Source of the DNA: Actinomycetota bacterium
Lineage (GTDB): Bacteria; Actinomycetota; Acidimicrobiia; IMCC26256; PALSA-555
Direction: 5' to 3'
Assembly (NCBI GenBank): GCA_016870355.1
Contig: VGBR01000010.1
Span: 41,886 to 105,885, forward strand
DNA length: 64,000 bases
In this document: one piece after another, positions 40,054 through 49,537 of the stretch
How the letters are laid out: the number at the start of each line of letters is the position of its first letter
How positions within the stretch are numbered: the stretch's first letter is position 1
Translations under genes and position numbers: made by a program
The notes under the pieces: generated by a model
Database searches by the model: none
Seen by the model: the letters and a program-made list of their open reading frames with translations, nothing else
Told to the model about the DNA's origin: nothing

Positions 40054-41217
40054 ATGACCAACCCCACGGAGCTGCCCGGCCTGCCACCGCTCCGCCGGCC
40101 GCCCCTTTCCCGCCGCCAACAGGCGCGGCGGACCATCGGGATCGTGGCGCTGGCGGTGCTGGCCGTCGCGGTGGTCGCGGCCAACTTCGTTCGCGTGCCG
40201 TACGTGATCATCTCGCCCGGCGATGCGACACCGCTCACCGAAGACGTGGTGTCGGTCAAGGGCGTCGAGACCCACGAGCACTCCGGTGAGCTCCTCTTCC
40301 TCACCGTGCGCGTGTCGAACCGCGACCCGAGCGTCTGGCGGTGGCTCTTCGCCGAGCTCGACAGCGACGTCACCGTCACCAAGAAGGAGGCCGTGATCGG
40401 CTGCGCGTCGTACGAGGCGAACGCCGAGCTCCAGAACATCCTCATGCTCGAATCGCAGGACATCGCCAAGACAGTGGCGCTCCAACGGCTCGGCTACGAC
40501 GTTGTCGAGCAGAGCTCGCGTGTCGTCATCACCGAGGTGCTGTGCGACGGGCCCTCCGAGGGTTTGCTCGAGCTCGGTGACGAGCTCGTCGCGATCGAAA
40601 GCTCACCCGTCAGCTCCCTCGAAGACGTGCGCCCGCTGATTCAGGCGCATCGCCCGGGCGAAACGATCACGGTCACCGTGCGACGCGACCACCAGGAGCA
40701 GGACGTGGACGTGCGCCTGGGCAAGGAGCCGCGCCTACCGACGCCGTCCAGCACGACCGAGCCGCTGCCGCCGCGGGGATCGACCCTCGGGATCGTGAGT
40801 CAGCAGATCACCGAAGAGCAGTTCCCCTTCGTGATCGACATCGACACCCAGCGTGTGAGTGGTCCGTCGGCCGGGCTCGCCTTCACCCTCGCGATCATCG
40901 ACGACCTCACCGAAGGCGAGCTCACGGGCGGCAAGCGCGTCGCGGTCACCGGGTCGATTCTTCCCGACGGCGGCGTGCAACCCGTCGGCGGCGTCGAGCA
41001 GAAGACGGTCGCGGCACGGCGCAGTGGCGCGGCGCTGATGCTCGTCCCCGCGTGTCCGGAGCCGGTGCCGCGCAACTGTGAGGCCGTGCTGGCGCGCGCT
41101 CACGCCGAGGGCATGCGGGTCGTGATCGTCGAGACCATCGACGATGCGCTCGAAGCGTTGGAGCGATTCGGCGGCGATCCGATCCCGCCGCGGCCAACCG
41201 CGGACGTCGCCACCTAG
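40054..41217 (+). CDS. PDZ/Lon-like serine protease (YlbL-like)
   Basis: VPYVIISPGDATPLTEDVVSVKG..., RVSGPSAGLAFTLAIIDDLTEGELTGGKRVAVTGSILPDGGVQPVGGVEQKTVAARRSGA. Confidence 0.9.
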   Translation: MTNPTELPGLPPLRRPPLSRRQQARRTIGIVALAVLAVAVVAANFVRVPYVIISPGDATPLTEDVVSVKGVETHEHSGELLFLTVRVSNRDPSVWRWLFAELDSDVTVTKKEAVIGCASYEANAELQNILMLESQDIAKTVALQRLGYDVVEQSSRVVITEVLCDGPSEGLLELGDELVAIESSPVSSLEDVRPLIQAHRPGETITVTVRRDHQEQDVDVRLGKEPRLPTPSSTTEPLPPRGSTLGIVSQQITEEQFPFVIDIDTQRVSGPSAGLAFTLAIIDDLTEGELTGGKRVAVTGSILPDGGVQPVGGVEQKTVAARRSGAALMLVPACPEPVPRNCEAVLARAHAEGMRVVIVETIDDALEALERFGGDPIPPRPTADVAT

Positions 41218-41227
41218 CATCGCCAGG

Positions 41228-42403
41228 ATGGACGAGGTCCAACCCGAGGGCTCCACCGACGCGCCGCGCGTGTCTCCGGGCGAGATCGCATACCGCGAGT
41301 TCGCCCGCGCCGCGGATGGTCTCGACGAGCGCGAGGTGCGCGAGTTCCTCAACGAGGTCGCGGATGTCGTGTCCGCAGCGCGCGAGCGCGAGCTGCGACT
41401 CGAGGCCCAGGTTGCCGAGCTCGAAGCGCGTGCGGAAACGGGTCCCGCCGCGGCGCCGACGCAGGCTGACCCGCGTGCCGAGGCGCTGTTCGCCCAGCTG
41501 CGTGATGCGCCAGCGGAAGCGGAGCCGCCGAAGCCGAAGCCGGAGAAGAACAAGGCGCGGTCGTCGGCTCCGAAGGCCGCGCCGCCACCCTCCGCAGCCG
41601 ACGCGCATCCGCTTCCCACGGCCGCGCCATCGGAAGGCGTGTCATCGGAGGCGGAGCCCGAGACGACTGACGCCACAACCGTCGATCAGCCCGAGCCCGC
41701 GCCCGAAGCGACGGAAGACGACAAGGTGCGCGCTCGGCGCGACGCGCAGCTCGACCCGCTCGTCGATGATCTCCTGCGCACCTCGAAGCGTCTCGTGCAG
41801 GACGAACAGAACGTGCTGCTCGATGCCGCGCGCCGCGCGCGGGTGAAGGTCGAGCCGGCGCGGCTGCTGCCCGACCCCGTCCATCATCGAGAGGCGTGGG
41901 CAGCTGTGCTCTCACCCGCGATCGACCTCGCGTACGGCGGTGGGCGCAGCGCGGGCGGGCGCAGCCGGAAGGCGACGAGTGCTCCCGAGCGCGTCGTCAA
42001 CGAGCTTTCAGCCTCGCTGATCGCGCCGCTGCGCGAGCGGCTCACCGCAACGCTCGGCACCGTCATCGCCCAAGGGCCCTACGAGTCGCCGGCTGAGCTG
42101 CACCGAGAGCTCGCGTCGGCGGTCAGCGCCCGCTATCGGGAGTGGCGATCGACCGAGCTCGAGACCCGTCTCGTCGATGCGCTCACCGCGGCCTACGCCC
42201 GCGGCGCCTACGACGGCGCGCCGACCGGTGCGCAGCTCCGATGGGTGAGCGACCCCTCGGCGAGCTGCCCCGACTGCGACGACAACTCGCTCGAGCCGAC
42301 CGTCAAAGGTCAGGACTTCCCGACCGGCCAGCCCCACCCGCCCGCGCACCCGGGCTGTCGCTGCCTCGTGATCGCGGTCGCGCCTGACCCGAAAGGCCAC
42401 TGA
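41228..42403 (+). CDS. DivIVA-like N-terminal domain plus C-terminal Cys-rich domain resembling phage SPP1-gp7/Mu-F head morphogenesis proteins
   Basis: VSPGEIAYREFARAADGLDEREVREFLNEVADVVSAARERELRLEAQV (DivIVA-like); CPDCDDNSLEPTVKGQDFPTGQPHPPAHPGCRCLVIAV. Confidence 0.65.
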   Translation: MDEVQPEGSTDAPRVSPGEIAYREFARAADGLDEREVREFLNEVADVVSAARERELRLEAQVAELEARAETGPAAAPTQADPRAEALFAQLRDAPAEAEPPKPKPEKNKARSSAPKAAPPPSAADAHPLPTAAPSEGVSSEAEPETTDATTVDQPEPAPEATEDDKVRARRDAQLDPLVDDLLRTSKRLVQDEQNVLLDAARRARVKVEPARLLPDPVHHREAWAAVLSPAIDLAYGGGRSAGGRSRKATSAPERVVNELSASLIAPLRERLTATLGTVIAQGPYESPAELHRELASAVSARYREWRSTELETRLVDALTAAYARGAYDGAPTGAQLRWVSDPSASCPDCDDNSLEPTVKGQDFPTGQPHPPAHPGCRCLVIAVAPDPKGH

Positions 42404-42426
42404 ATCAGCGCCTAACCTGACCCGGA

Positions 42427-45309
42427 ATGCGCGTGCCCACTCGGGAGCGGCGCCCCTTCAAGTTCCGGGGCTGGATGATCGCGATCGTCGTCATCCTGCT
42501 CGTGCTCCTGTTCTCGGTGCGCGGGCTGGCCGTCTTCTACACGGACTTCCTGTGGTTCGACTCCCTCGGCCAGGGCGGCACGTGGGGTGATCTGCTCACC
42601 GCGAAGGCGGTGCCAGCCATCGTCTTCACGGTCGTGTTCTTCGTGGTGCTGCTGGTCAACCTGCTGATCGCCGACCGGCTCGCGCCGAAGGTGAGGGGGC
42701 TGGCGCCGGCGACCCCCGAGGACGAGCTCGTCATGCGGTACCAGCAGACGACGGCCCGCTACCAGGGACGGATCCGCGTCGGCGTGGCGCTGTTCTTCGC
42801 GTTGATCGCGGGCATCGGCGTGGCTGCGCAGTGGCGCGAGTGGATCCTGTTCACGAACAGCACCGAGTTCGGTCAGACAGACGCCCAGTTCGGTCGGGAT
42901 CTCGGGTTCTACGTCTTCAAGCTCCCGTTCATCGAGTTCATCATCGACTGGCTCTTCGCCGGGCTCGTCATCGTCCTGCTCGTGATTTCCGTTGCGCACT
43001 ACCTCAACGGCGGCATTCGCTTCCAGAGCTCGCTCCAGCGCGTGACGCCACAGGTGAAGGCGCACATCTCAGTGGTGCTCGCGCTGATGGCACTCGTGAA
43101 GACGGCCGACTACTACTTCTCTCGGTACGCGCTCACGCTGTCGACGCGCGGCACGGTCGACGGCGCGACATACACCGACGTGAAGGCGCAGCTTCCGGCG
43201 CTCGAGTTCCTCACCATCGTCTCGGTGATCGCTGGCTTGTTGTTCCTGTGGAACATCTGGCGGCGCGGCTGGGTGCTGCCCGTCATCGCAGTGGGCCTGT
43301 GGGCGTTCATCTCGCTGATCGTCGGCACGATCTATCCCGCCGCGATCCAGAACTTCAAGGTCGAACCCGACGAGCTCGCCACCGAGCAGCCGTTCATCCG
43401 GCGCAACATCGACGCGACGCGAGAAGCGTTCGGTCTCGACGAGGTCGACGTCAAGCAGTTCGACTACAGGACGCTCGAGCTAGAGAGCGTCAGCGCGAAC
43501 GTGTCGACGATCGACAACGCGCGGCTGTGGGACCCCGACACGATCGTCGACTCGTACCAGAACCTTCAGGAGCTCCAGTCCTACTACCGGATCAACGACG
43601 TCGACGTCGATCGCTACTCCGTCGACGGCCAGGTCGAGCCGGTGATGATCGCGACGCGTGATCTGGACTCAAGCGGCATCCAGAACCCCTCGTGGGTGAA
43701 TGAGCACCTCGTCTTCACCCACGGGTACGGAGCCATCGCGTCACCGAGCGCAGTGGCCGGCACCGACGGCGACCCCGAGTTCTATCTGAGTGACGTCCCC
43801 GCGAAGGAGGACGGGATCAACCTGAGCGGAAAGGGCGCGCAGATCTACTTCGGGGAGAACCTCGGCCAGTACGTGATCGTCAACGCCGATCAGCCTGAGT
43901 TCAACTTCGTGCGCGAGGGGCGCGGCGGTGACGCGCAGACCCGATACTCCGGCGACGACGGGATCGAGCTCTCGAACATCTTCAAGAAGGCCGCGTTCGC
44001 GCTTCGCTTTGGCGACCCGAACCCGCTGATCTCCGGCCAGGTGAATGGCGAGTCGAAGGTGCTGATGCTCCGTGACATCCGTGAGCGAGCGGGCAAGCTC
44101 GCGCCCTTCCTGCGGTTCGACGACGACCCATATCCGATCGTCGTTGAGAACCGGATGTTCTGGGTCCTCGACGGCTACACGACGTCGGATCGGTTCCCAT
44201 ACTCACAGCTCGCATCGGGCGGCGGCGGGTTGGCCGCGGAGTTCAACTACGCGCGGAACTCGGTGAAGGCAGTCGTCGACGCATACAACGGAACCGTGAC
44301 GTACTACGTCATCGACTCGGAAGACCCGATCATCCGCACGTACCAGAAGGCGTTTCCGGATCTGTTCACGTCCGCAGAGCAGATGCCCGAAGGAGTGCGC
44401 GAGCACCTGCGGTACCCGGAAGACCTGTTCCAAGTTCAGTCCGACGTGTTTGCCCGCTACCACGTGACGGACGCGCGTCGCTTCTACCGTGAGAACGACC
44501 GTTGGCTGCGCACACCTGACCCGAACAAGATATCGGTTGCCGCGTCGGCGAGCCGGGCATCACGACGGATCTCTGCCGACACGGCGCGCCAAGACCCGTA
44601 CTACCTCTATCTGCGACTGCTTGAGGACGACAGCGACAGCTTCGTGCTGCTCCAACCGTTCGTTCCAGTGTCAGGCGGCGACCAACAGACGCGCCTCAGC
44701 TCGTTCGTGACCGTGAAATCCGAGGGAGACGATTACGGCAAGATCGAGGCGTTCGTGATGCCACAGGGTGAGCAGGTGCAGGGTCCGGTGCAGGTTGCGA
44801 ACGACATCCAGAACGACGATGGGCTTGCGCAGCAGTTCTCGTTGCTCAACCGAGGCGAGTCGCGCGTCGTCTTCGGTGAGATCCAGCTCATCCCCGTCGG
44901 TGAGTCGATGGTGTACATCCAATCGATCAACGTGCAGCGTTCGAACCGGGGGTACCCGCAGTTCGAGTTCGTGATCGCGTTCGCACAGGACGTGGGCCTA
45001 GGGACGGGCGACACGGTGGCCGAGGCGTTGAACGACCTGTTCGATACGACCACGCCCACTGAACCCACCGAGCCGACGGAACCAACGGAGCCGACCGAGC
45101 CGGGCGACGAGACGGTCGAGGAGCTCCTCACGCAGGCCAACGAGAAGTTCGCACAGGCCGACGCCGCGCTTCAGCGCGGTGACCTCGCGGCCTACGAGCA
45201 GCTCGAGGAAGAGGGTCGCCAGCTCGTGGCCCAGGCGCTCCAGCAGCTCCGAGAGGAACAGGGCGGCGCCTCCACCGCCGGCGGGACGACCCAAGCGTCG
45301 TTCCGCTAG
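42427..45309 (+). CDS. UPF0182-family membrane protein
   Basis: Multi-TM N-terminus, YTDFLWFDSLGQ..., FTHGYGAIASPSA, IYFGENLGQYVIVN; acidic TEP-repeat C-terminus. Confidence 0.9.
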   Translation: MRVPTRERRPFKFRGWMIAIVVILLVLLFSVRGLAVFYTDFLWFDSLGQGGTWGDLLTAKAVPAIVFTVVFFVVLLVNLLIADRLAPKVRGLAPATPEDELVMRYQQTTARYQGRIRVGVALFFALIAGIGVAAQWREWILFTNSTEFGQTDAQFGRDLGFYVFKLPFIEFIIDWLFAGLVIVLLVISVAHYLNGGIRFQSSLQRVTPQVKAHISVVLALMALVKTADYYFSRYALTLSTRGTVDGATYTDVKAQLPALEFLTIVSVIAGLLFLWNIWRRGWVLPVIAVGLWAFISLIVGTIYPAAIQNFKVEPDELATEQPFIRRNIDATREAFGLDEVDVKQFDYRTLELESVSANVSTIDNARLWDPDTIVDSYQNLQELQSYYRINDVDVDRYSVDGQVEPVMIATRDLDSSGIQNPSWVNEHLVFTHGYGAIASPSAVAGTDGDPEFYLSDVPAKEDGINLSGKGAQIYFGENLGQYVIVNADQPEFNFVREGRGGDAQTRYSGDDGIELSNIFKKAAFALRFGDPNPLISGQVNGESKVLMLRDIRERAGKLAPFLRFDDDPYPIVVENRMFWVLDGYTTSDRFPYSQLASGGGGLAAEFNYARNSVKAVVDAYNGTVTYYVIDSEDPIIRTYQKAFPDLFTSAEQMPEGVREHLRYPEDLFQVQSDVFARYHVTDARRFYRENDRWLRTPDPNKISVAASASRASRRISADTARQDPYYLYLRLLEDDSDSFVLLQPFVPVSGGDQQTRLSSFVTVKSEGDDYGKIEAFVMPQGEQVQGPVQVANDIQNDDGLAQQFSLLNRGESRVVFGEIQLIPVGESMVYIQSINVQRSNRGYPQFEFVIAFAQDVGLGTGDTVAEALNDLFDTTTPTEPTEPTEPTEPTEPGDETVEELLTQANEKFAQADAALQRGDLAAYEQLEEEGRQLVAQALQQLREEQGGASTAGGTTQASFR

Positions 45310-45378
45310 CGCCCGGCCGGGTGGGTCTCCACAACGACCCGCGCAGCCCGGGATTGTTGGGCCTGGGTGGGATTGTTA

Positions 45379-45398
45379 CTATCTGCGTAGTGGAAATC
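45379..45398 (+). promoter_or_regulatory. Shared motif CTATCYGCGTAGTGGAAAYC upstream of sufB
   Basis: ctatctgcgtagtggaaatc, 44 nt upstream of sufB ATG; near-identical to 58274-58293. Confidence 0.55.
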
Positions 45399-45441
45399 CC
45401 CTGCCCGGCAACCCGCTGCCGGTGCTGATCTGGAGCCCCTG

Positions 45442-46848
45442 ATGGCCGTCGAGAACGTCGACCTCGGCAAGTACATGCTCGGTTGGGCCGACTCGACCGA
45501 GGGCTATGCCTTCGTCCCGAAGAAGGGCCTCAACGAGGACATCGTTCGCGAGATCTCCGGCATGAAGGAAGAGCCGGAGTGGATGACCAAGTTCCGGCTC
45601 AACGCGCTGAAGCGCTTCGAGCGCAAGCCGATGCTCGAGTGGTTCGCGAAGAACATGCCTGACATCGACTTCGACGACATCTACTACTACTTGAAGCCCA
45701 CATCGGGTGAACAGGTCGACAGCTGGGACATGCTCCCGCCCGAGATGAAGGCCACCTACGAGAAGCTCGGCATCCCCGAAGCCGAGCGCAACTTCCTCGC
45801 TGGTGCGTCTGCACAGTGGGAATCCGAGGTGGTGTACCACAAGAACCGCGAAGACCTGGAAGCTCAGGGGATCATCTTCACGGACATGGACACCGCGGTG
45901 CGCGAGTACCCCGAGCTCGTTCAGCAGTACTTCGGCACGATCATCCCGCCGGGTGACAACAAGTTCGCCGCATTGAATTCAGCAACTTGGTCTGGCGGTA
46001 GCTTCATCTACGTGCCACCTGGCGTGAAGTGCGAGATGCCACTCCAGGCGTACTTCCGGATCAACAAGGAGAACTCGGGACAGTTCGAGCGCACGCTGAT
46101 CATCGCTGACGAAGGCGCGTCGGTGCACTACGTCGAGGGATGCTCGGCGCCGGTGTACACGACCGACTCGTTGCACTCCGCGGTCGTGGAGCTCATCGCG
46201 AAGCCGAGCGCGCGCATCCGCTATACGACGATCCAGAACTGGTCGCCGAACGTCTACAACTTGGTGACGAAGCGAGCGAAGGCCGAAGCCGAGGCGACGG
46301 TCGAATGGATCGACTCCAATATCGGATCCAAGCTCACGATGAAGTACCCGGCCGTCGTGATGACGGGACCGAAGGCGCACGGAGAAGTGCTCTCCGTTGC
46401 GTATGCCGGCGAAGGGCAGCATCAAGACGCCGGCGCCAAGATGACCCACGCCGCGCCGGAGACCACGTCGATCATCGACTCGAAGTCGATCTCGAAGGAC
46501 GGCGGCCGTACGACCTATCGCGGTCTCGTGCGGGTGGAGGAAGGTGCGCACGACGTCAAGAGCCACGTGCGCTGTGACGCTTTGATCCTCGACGAGGAGA
46601 GTCGTTCCGACACCTACCCCTACATGGAGGTGGAGGAGAAGGACGCCCGCATCGGTCACGAGGCGACCGTGTCGAAGGTCGGCGACGATCAGATCTTCTA
46701 TCTCATGTCACGTGGGCTCACTGAGCAACAGGCCACCGCGATGATCGTGAACGGCTTCATCGAACCGGTCACAAAGACCTTGCCGATGGAGTACGCGGTT
46801 GAGATGACTCGCCTCATCGAGCTCAACATGGAGGGCGCGGTCGGCTGA
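45442..46848 (+). CDS. sufB: Fe-S cluster assembly protein SufB
   Basis: [93 protein letters not shown]. Confidence 0.97.
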   Translation: MAVENVDLGKYMLGWADSTEGYAFVPKKGLNEDIVREISGMKEEPEWMTKFRLNALKRFERKPMLEWFAKNMPDIDFDDIYYYLKPTSGEQVDSWDMLPPEMKATYEKLGIPEAERNFLAGASAQWESEVVYHKNREDLEAQGIIFTDMDTAVREYPELVQQYFGTIIPPGDNKFAALNSATWSGGSFIYVPPGVKCEMPLQAYFRINKENSGQFERTLIIADEGASVHYVEGCSAPVYTTDSLHSAVVELIAKPSARIRYTTIQNWSPNVYNLVTKRAKAEAEATVEWIDSNIGSKLTMKYPAVVMTGPKAHGEVLSVAYAGEGQHQDAGAKMTHAAPETTSIIDSKSISKDGGRTTYRGLVRVEEGAHDVKSHVRCDALILDEESRSDTYPYMEVEEKDARIGHEATVSKVGDDQIFYLMSRGLTEQQATAMIVNGFIEPVTKTLPMEYAVEMTRLIELNMEGAVG

Positions 46849-46859
46849 GGCGAGGTTGT

Positions 46860-46882
46860 GCGGCGCAGGAACCCTGCGCCGC
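46860..46882 (+). other. Intergenic hairpin between sufB and sufD
   Basis: GCGGCGCAG-GAACC-CTGCGCCGC perfect 9-bp stem. Confidence 0.6.
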
Positions 46883-46939
46883 CCGAGCCGGGGCCCGAGC
46901 GGCCCTGCGCCTCCGGCGCCGAGAGCGGAAAGTTTGACC

Positions 46940-48229
46940 GTGGTCACCAACTTCACCACCGACGCCGCGCGGGCACTGGGCGGACCCGACTGGTTGATCG
47001 CTCGGCGCGTCGCGGCCGCGGAGCAGCTCCAGTCGCTCACGTGGCCGACGCCCGCGGACGAGATCTGGCGCTACAGCCGGATCGACGAGCTCGACCTCGA
47101 TCGCTACCAGCCGCTGAAGCCTGAGGTGGTCGGTGAGCCCGGCACCGAGCGTGCGCCCGGCGGGGGGCCCCTCGCAGCCGAGGCTGGGGAGCGAGCCGGC
47201 CTCGTGGTCGTGCGCGACGGACGCGTCGTGCACCACGAGCTCGACGAGTCGCTCGAGGCCAAGGGCGTGATGATCTGCGATCTCGCAATGTGCACCGAAG
47301 ACGACGTGCGCGGCGCGCTCGGGACGTGCTCCGATGCGTCACCGGACGCGTTCACGGTGCTCCACGACGCGTTCCTCGCGGGCGGCGCGCTCGTGAAGGT
47401 GCCGGCCGGCGTCGTGGTCGATCGACCGATCGTTGTCCTCCACTGGTCCGAGGGCCAAGGGTGCGCGTCGTTCCCGCACACGCTGGTCGTCCTGGAGGAG
47501 CACGCGCAGGCCACGATCGTCGAGCGGTTCGGCTCTCCCAACCAGTTCCATCTCGTCGGCGGTGTCGTCGAGCTGCTCGTCGCGGATGACGCGCACTTGC
47601 GCTACCTCTCGTTGCAGGAGCACGGCCCGAAGACGTGGCAGATCGCGCTCCAACGGGCGCACCTCGGGCGCGACGCGACGCTCCGCTCGTCGGCGGTCGC
47701 ACTCGGCGGCGACTACGCACGCTTGCGCAGCGAGTCGCTGCTGGCCGGCGAGTCGGCCGAGAGCAACCTCCTCGCCGTCTACTTCGGCGACGGGCAGCAG
47801 ATGCTCGACTTCCGCACTCTGCAGGATCACGATGCGCCGCGCACTCGCAGCGACCTGTTGTTCAAGGGCGCGGTCGAGGACGACGCACGATCGGTCTACT
47901 CGGGGCTCGTCCGCCTGCGCCCGACGGCGCAGAAGGCGAACGCGAGCCAGACGAACCGCAACCTGGTCCTGACCGAGGGGGCCAGCGCCGAGTCGATCCC
48001 GAACCTCGAGATCGAGGCGAACGACGTGCGCTGCTCGCACGCGAGCACGGTCGGGCCGATCGACGACGACCAGCGCTACTACCTCGAGACGCGTGGGATC
48101 CCGCCGGCGGAGGCCGAGCGGCTCATCGTGCTCGGTTTCTTCGACGACGTGTTCCACCGGCTGCCGGTTGCATCGTTGGCGGGGCCGTTGCGCCGCACGG
48201 TGATCGAGAAGGTGGAGCACCGTGGCTAG
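46940..48229 (+). CDS. sufD: Fe-S cluster assembly protein SufD
   Basis: GALVKVPAGVVVDRPIVVLHWSE...TNRNLVLTEGASAESIPNLEIEANDVRCSHASTVGPIDDDQRYYLETRGIP; alternative TTG start at 46934. Confidence 0.92.
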   Translation: MVTNFTTDAARALGGPDWLIARRVAAAEQLQSLTWPTPADEIWRYSRIDELDLDRYQPLKPEVVGEPGTERAPGGGPLAAEAGERAGLVVVRDGRVVHHELDESLEAKGVMICDLAMCTEDDVRGALGTCSDASPDAFTVLHDAFLAGGALVKVPAGVVVDRPIVVLHWSEGQGCASFPHTLVVLEEHAQATIVERFGSPNQFHLVGGVVELLVADDAHLRYLSLQEHGPKTWQIALQRAHLGRDATLRSSAVALGGDYARLRSESLLAGESAESNLLAVYFGDGQQMLDFRTLQDHDAPRTRSDLLFKGAVEDDARSVYSGLVRLRPTAQKANASQTNRNLVLTEGASAESIPNLEIEANDVRCSHASTVGPIDDDQRYYLETRGIPPAEAERLIVLGFFDDVFHRLPVASLAGPLRRTVIEKVEHRG

Positions 48230-48554
48230 CGACGTGACGGTGCTCCAGACCCGACAGGTCGCGCCGAACAGCGCGCGCCGTGTCGACATCGACGGCCACC
48301 GGATCGCGGTCGTGCGGATCGAGAACGCCGATGGGTCCGACAGCTGGTACGCGATCGGCGACGAGTGCTCGCACGCCGACTGGTCCCTCTCCGAAGGCGA
48401 CGTGTGGGCCGAGGAGTGCGAGCTCGAGTGCCCGAAGCATGGCTCGACGTTCTCGCTGACCACCGGCGCGCCGCAGTCGCTCCCGGCGACCCAGCCCGTG
48501 CCCGTCTACGACATCCGGGTCGACGGCAACGACGTGATCGTGACGCTGCCATGA
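48222..48554 (+). CDS. Rieske-type 2Fe-2S ferredoxin
   Basis: AIGDECSHADWSLSEG...ECPKHGSTFSLTTGAP (CxH...CxxH). Confidence 0.9.
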   Translation: MASDVTVLQTRQVAPNSARRVDIDGHRIAVVRIENADGSDSWYAIGDECSHADWSLSEGDVWAEECELECPKHGSTFSLTTGAPQSLPATQPVPVYDIRVDGNDVIVTLP

Positions 48555-48652
48555 GCGAGCGTTCGCGGGCCGGGTATCACGGCCCGCAGGGAGCGGTCGC
48601 CGAGGTGAAGTGGAGCCGGCCCGGCGCGAGGCGCCAGGAGCGGAAGAGATGA
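48551..48652 (+). CDS. Putative 33-aa micro-ORF linking Rieske gene and sufC by ATGA overlaps
   Basis: MSERSRAGYHGPQGAVAEVKWSRPGARRQERKR; ATG overlaps the Rieske stop (ATGA) and its TGA overlaps sufC ATG (ATGA); contains repeat B copy. Confidence 0.35.
   Translation: MSERSRAGYHGPQGAVAEVKWSRPGARRQERKR
48565..48587 (+). repeat. Repeat family B copy 2 (GCGGGCCGGGTATCACGGCCCGC)
   Basis: Matches palindromes at 13767 and 62084 with similar AGCGAGCG/GAGCG flanks. Confidence 0.7.
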
Positions 48653-49452
48653 GTCGGCTGGAGATCCGCGACCTGCACGCGGGGGTGGACGGATTCGAGA
48701 TCCTGCGCGGGGTCGACCTGACGATCGAGTCGGGCGAGGTGCACGCGCTCATGGGTCCGAACGGCTCCGGGAAGTCGACGCTCTCGCACGCGCTCATGGG
48801 TCGTGAGGACTACGACGTCACGGGCGGCTCGGCGACGATCGACGGCACCGAGCTGCTCGGGCTCCCCACCTGGCAGCGGGCCGCGCACGGTCTGTTCCTC
48901 GGCATGCAGTACCCCGTGGAGGTGCCGGGCGTGACGGTGCGCGACCTGGTCGACGCGGCCTACGCCGCGCGCGGCAACGGCGGCGCACCGTCCGATCTCC
49001 CCGACCGGTTGCGTGACGAAGCCGCCCGGCTGGAGATCACCGAAGAGTTCCTCACGCGCGGCGTCAACACTGAGTTCTCAGGTGGGGAGCAGAAGCGCTT
49101 GGAGACGCTCCAGCTCGCGGTTCTCGAACCGAAGTTCGCGGTGCTCGACGAGATCGACTCGGGCCTCGACGTCGACGCCCTGCGCGATGTGGCTCGGCGC
49201 GTCGAGGCGATGACATCCGAGCGCAACCTCGGCGTGCTCGCGATCACGCACTACGCGCGGTTGCTCTCCGAGCTCCGACCCGATCGGGTGCACATCCTCA
49301 TGGGTGGGCGGATCGTGCGCAGCGGCGGCCCTGAGCTCGCACAAGAGCTCGAGCGCACGGGCTACGAAGGCATCGCCGCCGAGCTCGGCATCGAGGAGCT
49401 CTCGGTCGAGAAGCCGAAAGAAGCCGACCCCTTCGCGGAGCCTGGCTTCTAA
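48649..49452 (+). CDS. sufC: Fe-S assembly ATPase SufC (copy 1)
   Basis: ALMGPNGSGKSTLSHALMG, FSGGEQKRLETLQLAVLEPKFAVLDEIDSGLDVDAL. Confidence 0.95.
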   Translation: MSRLEIRDLHAGVDGFEILRGVDLTIESGEVHALMGPNGSGKSTLSHALMGREDYDVTGGSATIDGTELLGLPTWQRAAHGLFLGMQYPVEVPGVTVRDLVDAAYAARGNGGAPSDLPDRLRDEAARLEITEEFLTRGVNTEFSGGEQKRLETLQLAVLEPKFAVLDEIDSGLDVDALRDVARRVEAMTSERNLGVLAITHYARLLSELRPDRVHILMGGRIVRSGGPELAQELERTGYEGIAAELGIEELSVEKPKEADPFAEPGF

Positions 49453-49537
49453 GGCGCCACTGCTAGCGGCGGCGCGCGTCGCGACCCTCGATGCGGAGTC
49501 TCATCAGCCCCGCATCGTACGGCGTGCGCAGCGTTGA

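Noticed and set aside
45049-45110. Tandem TEP-coding repeat at the UPF0182 C-terminus
   Set aside because: Ordinary low-complexity acidic tail for this family; not a separate element.
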